Below are positions 26,038-34,691 of a stretch of 64,000 bases of DNA, piece by piece. Where the stretch lies: assembly GCF_017068395.1 (NCBI RefSeq), contig NZ_CP070618.1, forward strand, positions 1 to 64,000, in the 5' to 3' direction. Numbering within the stretch: the stretch's first letter is position 1; each line of letters starts with the position of its first letter. This stretch comes from Rhodococcus pseudokoreensis. Lineage in GTDB: Bacteria > Actinomycetota > Actinomycetes > Mycobacteriales > Mycobacteriaceae. A model generated the notes under the pieces. The model made no database searches and was not told the origin of the DNA. It was given only the letters and a program-made list of their open reading frames with translations. Made by a program: the position numbers and the translations under genes.

Positions 26038-26583
26038 ATGAGCGACGGAGTTCTCTATGACGGCTATTGCGGTGAGCCCATCGCCTGGGCGCGGGTCGGC
26101 GAGCCTGTCATCGGGCATGGAGCCTGTCATCGGGCATGAGTGGACCGAGCACGGTCACGTAGCGATTACCGGGCGTCTGGGCCCGGCCGAAGCGGTACGG
26201 AAATACGGCCCAGTCACAGAGGTGATCCTTGGCCGGAACGGCGGCTTCAAGTCGGTCACCTACGGTGCCACGAGGTTCGTCTCCCGGTTCGTGGACCCAC
26301 GGGGTACCGGGCTCGATGACGACGCTGCCATCGTTGTAGACGACCCCGCCAGACAGGACTACCAGTGCCCGGTCTGCAACGCCCTGCCCGGTGCGGGGTG
26401 CGTGAACAAGAAGGGGCAGCCCTGTGCGACCCACAGTAAACGGTCCCACGGGCGCAGCCGCTGGGAGATCGAGCGAGCACAGGAAGCGGACCGGATCGCC
26501 CGTGAGGAAGCCGAAGCCGCCGAGCAGTGGAAACACGATATGGCTACCCCACCCGTCGTCGGCGCAATGCTAGAGATCAAGCG
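26038..26583 (+). pseudogene. Zinc-finger protein gene broken by a 19-bp tandem duplication
   Basis: The frame from ATG 26038 reads MSDGVLYDGYCGEPIAWARV and reaches GEPVIGH, then meets a 19-bp tandem duplication (26101-26138) that shifts it. Deleting one copy gives GEPVIGHEWTEHGHVAITGR and an open frame to a zinc-finger CPVCNALPGAGCVNKKGQPC...H, a type found in actinobacterial and phage proteins, and a charged helix IERAQEADRIAREEAEAAEQ. The downstream frame could restart at the ATG at 26117 created by the duplication. Past about 26560 its frame becomes unlike protein, while another frame starting at 26584 does look coding, so a second shift or an overlap exists there. Confidence 0.6.
26101..26138 (+). 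repeat. Perfect 19-bp tandem duplication
   Basis: GAGCCTGTCATCGGGCATG occurs twice in a row at 26101-26119 and 26120-26138. Because 19 is not a multiple of three it shifts the reading frame of the zinc-finger gene. Confidence 0.95.
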
Positions 26584-26859
26584 ATGGAAGCCGGCCGGGC
26601 CCCGGCATGGGAGCAGGTTCCCGACATCCCCCACCGCGTCACTGTTGCGCGAACCTACGCCAACCACACGGTTGGCGGTACTACTGAGAGCGGCGAGCAC
26701 ATATTGCTGGCGCGCAACGAATTCACCGGCGATTGGCACGTCATCTGCGGCCAACCAACGTCTATGCGGTTGCCGTGCAAGAACGGCGGCACCGGAGTGC
26801 AATGTCGGATCCGGCACAAGGAAGGACTACACCTGCGCGAGGACACGCCGTGGGATTGA
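26584..26859 (+). CDS. Hypothetical protein
   Basis: A 91-residue frame from ATG 26584 (MEAGRAPAWEQVPDIPHRVT...), with a strand-rich middle (GEHILLARNEFTGDWHVICGQ) and cysteines in VICGQ...LPCKNGGTGVQC. It overlaps the 3' end of the zinc-finger frame and may be its natural C-terminal continuation after a frameshift, or a coupled separate gene. Unknown family. Confidence 0.45.
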   Translation: MEAGRAPAWEQVPDIPHRVTVARTYANHTVGGTTESGEHILLARNEFTGDWHVICGQPTSMRLPCKNGGTGVQCRIRHKEGLHLREDTPWD

Positions 26860-27168
26860 AGCACCGAGGGCGATAAGGTTTCCCGGTTGACCGCCTGCCA
26901 CGCTCGGACGCGACACCGAAGGGGCGGTCAGCCGCGGAAGCGGCTGTACCGCTGATCAAACCAGCGCTCACTCCCACGCGTCTGCGTTGCCGCCGACAGC
27001 ATGAGCTGAATCTGATTCGCGCGCTGTCCGATGTGGATTCGCCGTTGGGGGTGTTGACCGGCGGCGACGGCATGTCCCCCGCAGGACATCGGCTGTGACT
27101 GTCGCACCGCCGAGATTCGTCGCGCCGCCGCCGAACGGGCACTTTTCGACTCGGGGCAGGATTGGATC

Positions 27169-27363
27169 GTGAACCACCGAACCGCAGCAGACCTCGAACG
27201 TGAACTCGCCATGCTCGCCTCCGTCCGCGACCGCCTCCGATCTTCGGAAGGCGACGACTTCCGCATCCCGACCACCGCGGTCGACCACGTTCTCGACGAG
27301 CGCTACAGCTACAGGGATCCAACCGTGACTCCGACCCGAGCACGCCCGGGACGGTCTACGTAG
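27169..27363 (+). CDS. Possible small hypothetical protein
   Basis: A 64-residue frame from GTG 27169 with a heptad-like helix (AADLERELAMLASVRDRLRS) and then DDFRIPTTAVDHVLDE. Unknown family; the opposite strand is also open, but its protein is much less natural. Confidence 0.4.
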   Translation: MNHRTAADLERELAMLASVRDRLRSSEGDDFRIPTTAVDHVLDERYSYRDPTVTPTRARPGRST

Positions 27364-27512
27364 CGGCCACCCGGGGGCGTCCGGGCGAATCCGCAGGCCA
27401 TCACCTTCAAACGCATCGTCGACACCCCGGAACGACATACCCCTGGTGACGTACACGCCACCACCGGTACGGGCTTCGGGCACTCCGGACCGGCGCAACG
27501 AATGCAACGGTG

Positions 27513-27541
27513 TATGATAGTGGTGCAAACGTAGCAAGGAG
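27513..27541 (+). promoter_or_regulatory. -10 box and ribosome site of the RES toxin-antitoxin pair
   Basis: TATGAT at 27513-27518 is a good -10 hexamer, and AAGGAG at 27536-27541 lies 6 bp before the ATG at 27548. TGCA repeats flank the -10 on both sides (27503-27506 and 27523-27526) and may be part of an operator. No clear -35 was seen. Confidence 0.45.
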
Positions 27542-27547
27542 CGCTCG

Positions 27548-28258
27548 ATGTCCACCTACCGATCAACCCCTCCCAGGCGGCACCACAAGCTTGCCGGGCA
27601 CCGCCTGCGCCGAGACACCGTGACCGGCCGCTCCACGTACGTCCTTGACAACCCGCAGACCACTCCATCGCCGGACGAACGGCGGTTGTCCGATCTGTCG
27701 ACGCCCGAACTGATCGACGTCGTCGCCTCCGAACTCGCCGCCCGCCCCGAGATGCACCTGGTCCGCAACCAGGTCACCGCGCTGCTGGCGATGGCACCGA
27801 CCCTGACCGACCGCACCCAGGCCGCCCGGATCGGCGCCGACCTCGTCGACGACGCCATCGAACAAGCCGAAATCGAGCAAGCCGCCCGCCGGCACATCCT
27901 CGACCACCCGATGCTCACCGCCGGCCAGGTCGCCGCCGTCCTGCACCGACCCGCAGCCGATCGCACCGTCGCCTCCCGCCTGCGCACCACCGGCAAGGTC
28001 GTCGCCCTCCCGGTCGGCAACAGCTACCGGTATCCGGCGTTCCAGTTCGACGACGCGACTGCCTCGGTCCGCGAGGCCGTCGCCGCCGTGAATGAGCTCC
28101 TCGGTGCGGCCGCCGACCCGTGGGGGGTGGCGTCGTGGTGGCTGACCCCGTCCACCCGCCTCCCGAAGGGGCAGACCCCGGCCGACCTCGCCGCCGACCC
28201 CGACCCCGCAGCCCGTGGGAAGCTCGAGCGGCTCGCCTCGGCGGTGCTGCCCGACTGA
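27548..28258 (+). CDS. MbcA/ParS-like antitoxin of a RES toxin
   Basis: A 236-residue protein directly upstream of a RES-domain toxin. The middle has a DNA-binding-like segment (ILDHPMLTAGQVAAVLHRPA) and the C-terminal region LLGAAADPWGVASWWLTPST...TPADL is the toxin-binding signature of Xre/DUF2384-type antitoxins. It is longer than MbcA (about 113 residues) because of an N-terminal extension with STPELIDVVASELAARPEMH. Its stop overlaps the toxin start (TGATG). Autorepression is expected. Confidence 0.75.
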   Translation: MSTYRSTPPRRHHKLAGHRLRRDTVTGRSTYVLDNPQTTPSPDERRLSDLSTPELIDVVASELAARPEMHLVRNQVTALLAMAPTLTDRTQAARIGADLVDDAIEQAEIEQAARRHILDHPMLTAGQVAAVLHRPAADRTVASRLRTTGKVVALPVGNSYRYPAFQFDDATASVREAVAAVNELLGAAADPWGVASWWLTPSTRLPKGQTPADLAADPDPAARGKLERLASAVLPD

Positions 28259-28914
28259 TGCCGAATATCGAACCACCGGCCGCAGGTTTACTCCGGCCGG
28301 CGCACCGGACCGTGCTCGACGCCGGAACCGTGGTGTGGCGGGTGCACAGCAGCCACCGTGCCGCACACGTCCCCAACCCGAGCGCGCAGCCCGACGAGCT
28401 CGCGGGCGGGCGGTTCGACTCCCTCGACGGCAGCTACGCCTACCTCTACCTCGCCGACAGCCCCGAGGGGGCGATCGCCGAAACCATTTGCCGGGACCTG
28501 CCCCTCGATCCCACCATCGCCCGGATCGTGCCCGCCAGTGCGGTGGCCGGCCGCACCCTGACTGCCCTGACCGTCACCCGCCCCCTCACCGTCGCCGCAC
28601 TGCACGGCCCCCACCTCTCGGCGGTCGGACAAGATCTCTGGCTCACCAAATGCGAGGCACGGCTTTACGTCACGACCCGCCGGTGGGCGCACGCCATCCT
28701 TGCCGCCGATCCCGATATCGACGGGCTCGCCTACCGGCCCCGGCACAACGAAGACACCCTCGCCTGGGTCCTCACCAGTGATCCGGCGATCACACCCCAC
28801 CCCGCCCTGACCCTCGACCCCACCACCACGCCCTTGCCGCTCGACCGCGGGCCCGGCCGTGACCTGGCCGCCAGGATCGTCGCCGACCACAGCGCCATCC
28901 TCTCCCCCACCTGA
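28258..28914 (+). CDS. RES-domain NAD+-degrading toxin
   Basis: A 218-residue RES-domain protein. VVWRVHSSHR gives the first conserved Arg, GGRFDSLDGSYAYLYLADSPEGAIAET holds the R...Y.A...A..E motif, and WLTKCEARLYVTTRRWAHAI and DGLAYRPRH follow in order. Members such as MbcT degrade NAD+ by phosphorolysis. It is coupled to the antitoxin gene before it by TGATG. Family length is normal. Confidence 0.85.
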   Translation: MPNIEPPAAGLLRPAHRTVLDAGTVVWRVHSSHRAAHVPNPSAQPDELAGGRFDSLDGSYAYLYLADSPEGAIAETICRDLPLDPTIARIVPASAVAGRTLTALTVTRPLTVAALHGPHLSAVGQDLWLTKCEARLYVTTRRWAHAILAADPDIDGLAYRPRHNEDTLAWVLTSDPAITPHPALTLDPTTTPLPLDRGPGRDLAARIVADHSAILSPT

Positions 28915-29277
28915 ACCGGAGCACGGCCCTGGCCGCGGCCGACGCACATGGAGTATGTGCTCTCGCCTACGCACGGACACTTCACACGCGGCCAGATCCG
29001 CAGTCCGACACACGGAACCAAGCACCGACCGCAACGAGTACGTCACCAGGACCTCCAGCGGCATTGATGTGGCCTGCCGCTCCGGATCCGCGGGAATTCG
29101 TGAACACGACCTCGGCGTGACCGAGCCCCAGATGCGCAGCCGTGTCATCGAGTTCGATTCCGGCTCGTTCACGGTCGGGCACACCACAGAATGGTCGCGG
29201 CCGCTTCACCCAGACTCGCGGATTACCGCCCATGGGTGAGGAGAGGTGTGTGCACGCTCACTTATGCCATAAAACTG
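28915..29277. other. Intergenic before the CIRCE element
   Basis: No convincing coding frame on either strand. The last 40 bp are locally AT-rich (ACTTATGCCATAAAACTG) and probably hold the promoter controlled by the CIRCE operator. Confidence 0.4.
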
Positions 29278-29304
29278 TTAGCACTCTCACATGGAGAGTG
29301 CTAA
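29278..29304 (+). promoter_or_regulatory. CIRCE operator (HrcA site)
   Basis: TTAGCACTC at 29278-29286, nine bases, then GAGTGCTAA at 29296-29304 is the exact CIRCE consensus, the HrcA repressor site normally found before groES/groEL or hrcA-dnaK genes. Here it lies 93 bp upstream of a small membrane-protein gene, with no chaperone gene nearby. Confidence 0.9.
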
Positions 29305-29397
29305 ATTCTCCAGAGTCGATCACACACGAAACCGTGAGCGTCCCTCGCACCGAGGTGCACTCACCAGCCCCGACACCACGCCCTCGTAAGGAGGATC

Positions 29398-29727
29398 ATG
29401 ACCGCCCCTGCCGCCCCGTGTGAACCACCTGCCACCAGCGACGGGTGGTCCTCCGCAGACGCACCTCAGCGCCCGAGGCGACGTGCTTCACGGTTACCCA
29501 CCGTGTCGATCGTGCTGGGTGCGTTGTCGATTCCGTCGTTCTGGGTGTTCGGGCTCGGGTTCGCCCTCGGCCTGTGCGCGGTGATGTGCGGGGCCGTCGC
29601 CACCACCCGGACCGCCGTCGCCGACGACGAGGCGGCCTCCCTGCGGGCGTTGCTGGGCATCGTCGCCGGAGTCGCCGGCATCATGATGTCCGCGATCGCA
29701 CTCTTCCCCCTACTCGAATACCTGTGA
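29398..29727 (+). CDS. Small DUF4190-like membrane protein
   Basis: A 109-residue protein: a hydrophilic N-terminal 30 residues, then two hydrophobic segments (VSIVLGALSIPSFWVFGLGF running into ALGLCAVMCG, and LLGIVAGVAGIMMSAIALFP) linked by an alanine-rich loop. This two-helix layout resembles DUF4190 proteins. ATG at 29398 follows a strong AAGGAGG site. It is the first gene after the CIRCE operator, so it should be heat- or stress-induced if HrcA is present. Confidence 0.7.
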   Translation: MTAPAAPCEPPATSDGWSSADAPQRPRRRASRLPTVSIVLGALSIPSFWVFGLGFALGLCAVMCGAVATTRTAVADDEAASLRALLGIVAGVAGIMMSAIALFPLLEYL

Positions 29728-29990
29728 CAGGAGCACCCAACCCTCCTCGATGGGAAGAATCCGTGCCGCCGGTGACCGCCGCCCAGATCCGGCCCGAGAC
29801 CGGCAGCGACGGCGCCACACCGGAGGTCCCGGCCCTGGTCGAGGGCCGGGAAGCTGGCATCGCCATACCCCTCGGCCTGGCGCTGCTGACCATTCTGGTG
29901 TGGGCCGCTGTCCTCGGCTCGTCACCGCTCGCCCTGTTGATACTTGTCGCAGTCGCCGGCATCGCCGCCCTGACCGCCGCCGCACTCTGA
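29724..29990 (+). CDS. Small membrane protein
   Basis: An 88-residue protein from the GTG at 29724, whose GTGA overlaps the stop of the gene before it. The first 45 residues are soluble; then two hydrophobic segments, IAIPLGLALLTILVWAAVLG and ALLILVAVAGIAALTAAAL, fill the C-terminus. It is co-translated with the gene at 29398 and so shares the CIRCE control. Unknown function. Confidence 0.65.
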   Translation: MTGAPNPPRWEESVPPVTAAQIRPETGSDGATPEVPALVEGREAGIAIPLGLALLTILVWAAVLGSSPLALLILVAVAGIAALTAAAL

Positions 29991-30516
29991 CAAGCCTGCG
30001 CCGGACACACCCCGCCCCGAACCGGTCGAAGACGACGCCGGCCGGCCCCGCGCCGGTCACCTCCAGTACCCGCTCGCACTCGGCGCCGTACACCAACCGC
30101 CCCTCGCAGCAATCCGCGGCCCGGGCTGGCCGAAAATAGTGTGATGGTGTGGATCACACTCCCTGGACTTCGATGCCGCCGCTCACGAAAATCAGAAATG
30201 CGCCGCTCGTCATCACGTGCAGGTTGTCCGTGTAGCGCCCCTGCCAGCTGATCTTCATCGTTGGCGGGGGCTGCGCTTGGCTGCGCCACAACACCTCTCG
30301 CAGCCACACCCCGGGCCACGGCTACGTCGCGCCGGTACCGCCGTCACCTTTTCCGGCACCGCTCGCGTCCACCATCGACCTCTCGCGACACTGTTCATAT
30401 CCTGCGCCACGCACCTGCCGTGCGTCACTACGCGGGAACAACGCGGTGCGTGCGCGGTCCCCCCTGGCCACCGGTCACGGGAGGTGGGCTCATACCGCTG
30501 CCTTACTGTGTTCCCG
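29991..30516. other. Intergenic with a possible short minus-strand frame
   Basis: A 34-codon minus-strand frame (30154-30258) starts MKISWQGRYTDNLHVMTSGA and looks protein-like, and codons below it in another frame (GRLVYGAECERVLEVTGAGP) do too. They may be remnants of one broken gene. Nothing else is seen. Confidence 0.25.
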
Positions 30517-30717
30517 GTGGGAATCGAACGAATATCACTGGAGCTGCCGACCGGCTCGGCTCTCGATGAGGTGGAGGCGAAGGCCGCCGCGTCGTTGCGG
30601 GCCCAGGGCATCCGCCCCTTCTCCGATCTGTCCCTCCAGACGACCCTGACCACCGGAAACCCCGACCTCAGCCGGTACACCCTCACCTACTGGGTGGACG
30701 ACCACCCCCGCAACTGA
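30517..30717 (+). CDS. Hypothetical small protein
   Basis: A 66-residue frame from GTG 30517 (VGIERISLELPTGSALDEVE...) predicted as a strand-helix-strand unit (SLQTTLTTGNPDLSRYTLTYWV). Codon use fits its neighbours. No family recognised; other in-frame starts upstream are possible. Confidence 0.45.
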   Translation: MGIERISLELPTGSALDEVEAKAAASLRAQGIRPFSDLSLQTTLTTGNPDLSRYTLTYWVDDHPRN

Positions 30718-31409
30718 TCGTCTCCCGACGACACCGACCACCGCCACGCAGGACGACGATGTGACCGGTCCCCAGGGGTGAGTCGGCCCACCCGCCGCGA
30801 TCAGTTCTGTCGGCCCGCAACCATAGGCCCTGACCTCAACCGACCACCGGGCGATACCTCGCGAGGGCGAGAAGGGACCGCACATACCCCGCCTCCGCAA
30901 CACCCGTCACCTCGTCATGGCGCTATCCGCAGAGCTCTCGGATGGCCTCGAAGGAGACACTCTTGACCCAGAACCCGTTCACGAGTGCCTGAGGGGCGAC
31001 CCCTGACTCACTCCGAGACACCAGCATCTCGCGTGTTACCTGGACGGTAAGCCATGTTGTGTCGGCTGGGTGAGCCGTAGGACGCGCACCGACAAACGCT
31101 GGGATCTCTCTCCGCCAACTCACCTTCGGTCATGTCCGGCAACTTGATGCCGTCGCCTCGCGGTTCCAGGACAGCCCCCAGGCCGCTGCCTGCGCCAATG
31201 CCATCACCGGGGACCAGTCCCGCGGTCGAGATCAGATTGGGTCGCCGAACCTCGCCGCAGCTCCGGGTCGGGTGTGAGATAGCTTCTCCTACGAGATGCC
31301 CTTCGTCGCGGCCGAATTGTTTCTATGACAAGTTACGTTCTTCCACTACGACAGGGCATTTCGCAGTTGCGACCCACCCACGGACTCATCCGAATCGGCA
31401 CACCCAGGT
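30718..31409. other. Intergenic, no gene seen
   Basis: Open frames here are short and unlike protein on both strands. The base composition falls toward the right as the lower-GC catabolic region begins. Confidence 0.4.
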
Positions 31410-32729
31410 TTATCCCGCGAGCGTCCGCACTACCCCGACCAAGCCGTGCGCGGCAATCACTAGTGATACGAGCGCCGCTACTGTCATAATGACCAGCAAT
31501 CCTGACTGCCACCGACGCACAAATTCAGCAGGTAGAAACCGGGTACTACCGGTAAGGCGTATCAGCCCGATAAGCATGAACGGTGTTGCTACCAGTGGAA
31601 TCGTGACAGCAGAGATGGCAAGGACCACCATGTTAGGCGCCCAGGGAGTAGCGCAGAGCAGCGGCAGCAGGAGCCCCAAGATGGTCAGCCACTTAATGAT
31701 TGGGCTCTTTTCCAAATCGACATTGCCTTCGTAACGCGAAGGAAAAGCGTTGTGTAACGCATCGACGACTGCTCTACTGAAGAGGAAGACCGTACCGACT
31801 ATGGATGTGAATGAGGCAAAAAAGATCGCTACCCACAGAAGTGGCGGCCCAACGTCACCAATTGCGAGTTGCATTAGCCTGGCGAGATCATCGGTGTCGC
31901 TTATAGAAAATCCGGTACCGTGCACAGTTTCGGCGGCGACAATCCATATACTGAAATCGATGATGGCGATGGCTACGATCGCTACGAGCAGGTCAAGCAC
32001 CTGCGTGGCACGGTGCCGTGGGGAACGCCAGCCCTTCTCGTAAATCGCATAGTTGTAGACTATCGCCGCGGGGGTGACTCCAGCTACCCCAATCAGCGCC
32101 ACCACGACGAAAAGAGAGCCGAACATACCCTTATCAGATGGCACGCTGAACAGCAGCCCTTTAATTAGCGCCAGCAGTGAGGGTCCTTGGGAAATTGCGG
32201 TATAGACGAATGTGCCCACAAGTAGCAGCACAACTAATCGGCTGACGCTTTCGAAAATTGCATAGGCTCGCTTGGCCCTTAGCATAAACGCTGCAAGCGC
32301 CACCGTTACAACCGAGCCGATGAATACAGCAAACGGTGACTCGAACCCCACGAGTTCGACCAGTGCAGTGCCCGCAGCAGGCACGTAAAATGCACCATAC
32401 GCAAATATGCCGAGCAGGAGACCCATCCCTGCAGCCAAAGGGAATACTTTCCCCAGTTTTCCGAAACCTTGCATAATCGTCAGCCCCTTCCCATTAAGGA
32501 GCTGATACTTCGTCAACATAAACATGAAGAAGAATTTGCTGAGTAGGACTAATGCAAAGCCCCACATCAAGGCGTATCCATAGTTCGCCCCAGCGACCGT
32601 TACATCGATAAGCTCGCCGGCTCCGAGCATGGTCATCGCTGCGACGAACCCGGGTCCAATCTGCCTTACGTTCGATACCCATTTAGGCAATCTCCCGGCT
32701 GGCCGCGCCATTTGCTTGGTCTGTTCCAT
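31410..32729 (-). CDS. Nramp-related membrane transporter, atypical
   Basis: A 439-residue integral membrane protein with about 11 hydrophobic segments, of the Nramp superfamily (QIGPGFVAAMTMLGAGELID in the first segment, then YQLLNGKGLTIMQGFG). The metal-binding DPGN motif of true Nramp proteins is replaced by LGAGE, and the MPH motif of helix 6 is absent (VAGVTPAAIVYNYAIYEKGW). It is therefore unlikely to carry Mn or Fe in the usual way and may transport an organic substrate or Mg. The start is the ATG at 32727-32729 behind GAAGGAGAGAGT. GC content is visibly lower than in the arsenic region, suggesting separate origin. Confidence 0.75.
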   Translation of the reverse strand: MEQTKQMARPAGRLPKWVSNVRQIGPGFVAAMTMLGAGELIDVTVAGANYGYALMWGFALVLLSKFFFMFMLTKYQLLNGKGLTIMQGFGKLGKVFPLAAGMGLLLGIFAYGAFYVPAAGTALVELVGFESPFAVFIGSVVTVALAAFMLRAKRAYAIFESVSRLVVLLLVGTFVYTAISQGPSLLALIKGLLFSVPSDKGMFGSLFVVVALIGVAGVTPAAIVYNYAIYEKGWRSPRHRATQVLDLLVAIVAIAIIDFSIWIVAAETVHGTGFSISDTDDLARLMQLAIGDVGPPLLWVAIFFASFTSIVGTVFLFSRAVVDALHNAFPSRYEGNVDLEKSPIIKWLTILGLLLPLLCATPWAPNMVVLAISAVTIPLVATPFMLIGLIRLTGSTRFLPAEFVRRWQSGLLVIMTVAALVSLVIAAHGLVGVVRTLAG

Positions 32730-33282
32730 ACTCTCTCCTTCATTCCGACGGGGCGAACCCGCAGGCGGTGAAACGCGCAACGCTACTATCGCTGTCCGCA
32801 CGGGCAATCTATAAATGGCGAGCGATAAATCATGATGGGCTCAGTTAAACCAAAGCACTGAACACGCCCCGGTCGCCGGCTAAGAGGTGGCGAGAATAGA
32901 TTCTCTTGAAACCGACCGCCCGGCTTGAGTTCCCGCCTTTAGCGGCAAGACCAAATGGCGGGGTTGACGAATTGTCGCTCTGTCACGCGGCGATATTGCC
33001 GTGGCGGCCTTCGAAGGCCGCCTCCGGCGCTCCCAGGGGCGACACTTGAGCCCGGCTTGCTGCCATAGGTCCGTCATCGTCCTTCCGTTCGATTGACCGA
33101 GCTCCACTTGACGAGAACTGCTGGGGCGCCGCGCCGGGATCGGCAATGTCGCGGCTGCGGTCCTCTCAGCCACCTGATCAGTCCGGAACAGTGGCTATGG
33201 TATGACCGACATCACACCCGCGCAAGGGAATCCCGGAATTCAGAAGATGTTTCACGATACGAAAAATAGGCAATTGTTCGCG
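32730..33282. other. Intergenic, possible promoter of the Nramp-related gene
   Basis: No gene seen. TTTCACGATACGAAAA at 33250-33265 weakly resembles the IclR-type palindrome found elsewhere in the region. Confidence 0.3.
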
Positions 33283-33910
33283 CTAAGCGGTCACCGCCCC
33301 GGATGCGCCTAAGTCTCCTACATCGATCTCAGTTGGTACGCGGTCTAGGTCGAACAGAGCGTCTGAAAGCTTCGGGATGGGCCACGCCGTGCGGGCGAGT
33401 CGGCGTGACATGGTGGCGATCATGGCGATGTAGACCATCGCTTCCTGATGTTCAGGCTGCGTCTCGTAGTCGCGGACGCAACGGCGTGCTTACAGATCCA
33501 GGCGAAGGTTCGCTCGACGACCCAACGCCGGAGAACCACGTTGAACCCTTAACATCACCGGTGCGCTTGACGACCTGATCCGTGAGGGACACAACCCGTT
33601 TCGACCAGTCGATCAGCCGTCTGACGTAGCCACCGTCCGCCCACACCAGGCTGATCGTCGAGAATAGGGGCACGCAGCGCAGCCAGCAGCCGGATGGCGC
33701 GGTCACGGTCCCGGATTCCGACCATGGTTACCACGACCGCCACTAGCAGCCCGTTGACGTCGGCCGCGAAGACGTTTGCGGCCGTTCAGTGCCCGCGTCG
33801 TATCCTCGGCTCGACCGGGCCACCGCGTCGTGCGCCCTGCACCGATTTGGAGTAAACGATCGTGTCGGACGGCAGCGGGTGTCGGCGCCCTGTATCCGCA
33901 CCCGATCACG
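33283..33910 (-). pseudogene. IS5-type transposase remnant
   Basis: Fragments in three frames together spell the C-terminal part of an IS5-type transposase: LVWADGGYVRRLIDWSKRVV with QVVKRTGDVKG, then in another frame RRWVVERTFAWICKHAV and EAMVYIAMIATMSRRLA, ending at the TAG at 33283-33285. Upstream pieces (NGRKRF, VAADVNGLLVAVVVTM) are also out of frame. It has several frameshifts and no N-terminus, so it is an old dead copy. Confidence 0.7.
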
Positions 33911-34691
33911 TTACGCGTCGTGAATCCGCTGCCATACTCCCGTGGACTTCAGCTACTCATTGGGCGCGTGATTTTCGCAGTCGCAGGCCGAGTCACACAT
34001 GCGTCTGTAGGGGAACAGAATCCTCGCCACGCTTACTTGTTGCACCGCGGGCATGGCCAGACCATCAACACGCATCGGAGCGTAGGCGCACAGTGCGATG
34101 AGCTAGCACAACTCAGATTGACCACCTACCCGGCGAGCAGGTGCATTTCCGGTATGCGCACATAACCTGGTCGTCGAACTATTTTGTGGCAGGGCCGCTA
34201 AGAGCTCTTGCCGCTCGACAGGCTGGGTGTCCGAGATCCCAGTGCTCAGCGCCACTTTCACAGTTGGCCACAGCATGACAAGCTGGCGGTGACTTGAAGC
34301 TGGAGACACAGCTTGGCCAACCGCCTCCACTAAGGCCACCGGAGACTCCACCCAGGCTACTTAATTCCGCCATACGGAATTTTTTTCCGTCAAACGAAAT
34401 GAACCCTTGCGATTGACAAACTCATGGCATAACGTTTTCTTCCGACACCATGGCCAGACCAACGCTCGGCCGGTTCTACGTAGAACCATGAGATTGAGAT
34501 TCGCCCACAAACGCTGGCGGTTGTCTCGCCGAGCGTCACACACCGCGATATGAGGAGATCCCGATGGGCCGTGAGCGGCTCGATCGACGGGGTTTCGCCT
34601 CCTGGAACCGAACCATCTCGCCTCCGTTGGCGCGTCCAATTTGGCCCGCCCCGTTTGGGTACCGCCAGGTACCTCTGTCTAGGAAGGAACG
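33911..34691. other. Intergenic upstream of the FAD-linked oxidase gene
   Basis: No gene seen. It holds the paired IclR-type palindromes at 34364-34400 and a TTGACA at 34413-34418 just after them; a matching -10 box is not clear. The 290-bp leader to the oxidase start is long. Confidence 0.4.
34364..34400 (+). promoter_or_regulatory. Paired IclR-type operators
   Basis: ATTCCGCCATACGGAAT (34364-34380) is a perfect 6-bp dyad with a 5-bp spacer. TTTCCGTCAAACGAAAT (34384-34400) is a close second copy, centre to centre 20 bp away, on the same helix face. The same palindrome recurs at 44547-44583, 51897-51934 and 52214-52230. Confidence 0.6.

Noticed and set aside
25543..26130. A 195-codon minus-strand frame
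   Set aside because: Serine/arginine-rich composition typical of a shadow frame, no ribosome site, and it runs through the tandem duplication region.
30510..30590. Possible tRNA on the minus strand (CGTTCGATTCCCAC resembles a T-arm)
   Set aside because: The bases flanking the loop do not pair as a T-stem and no acceptor, anticodon or D-arm can be built around it.
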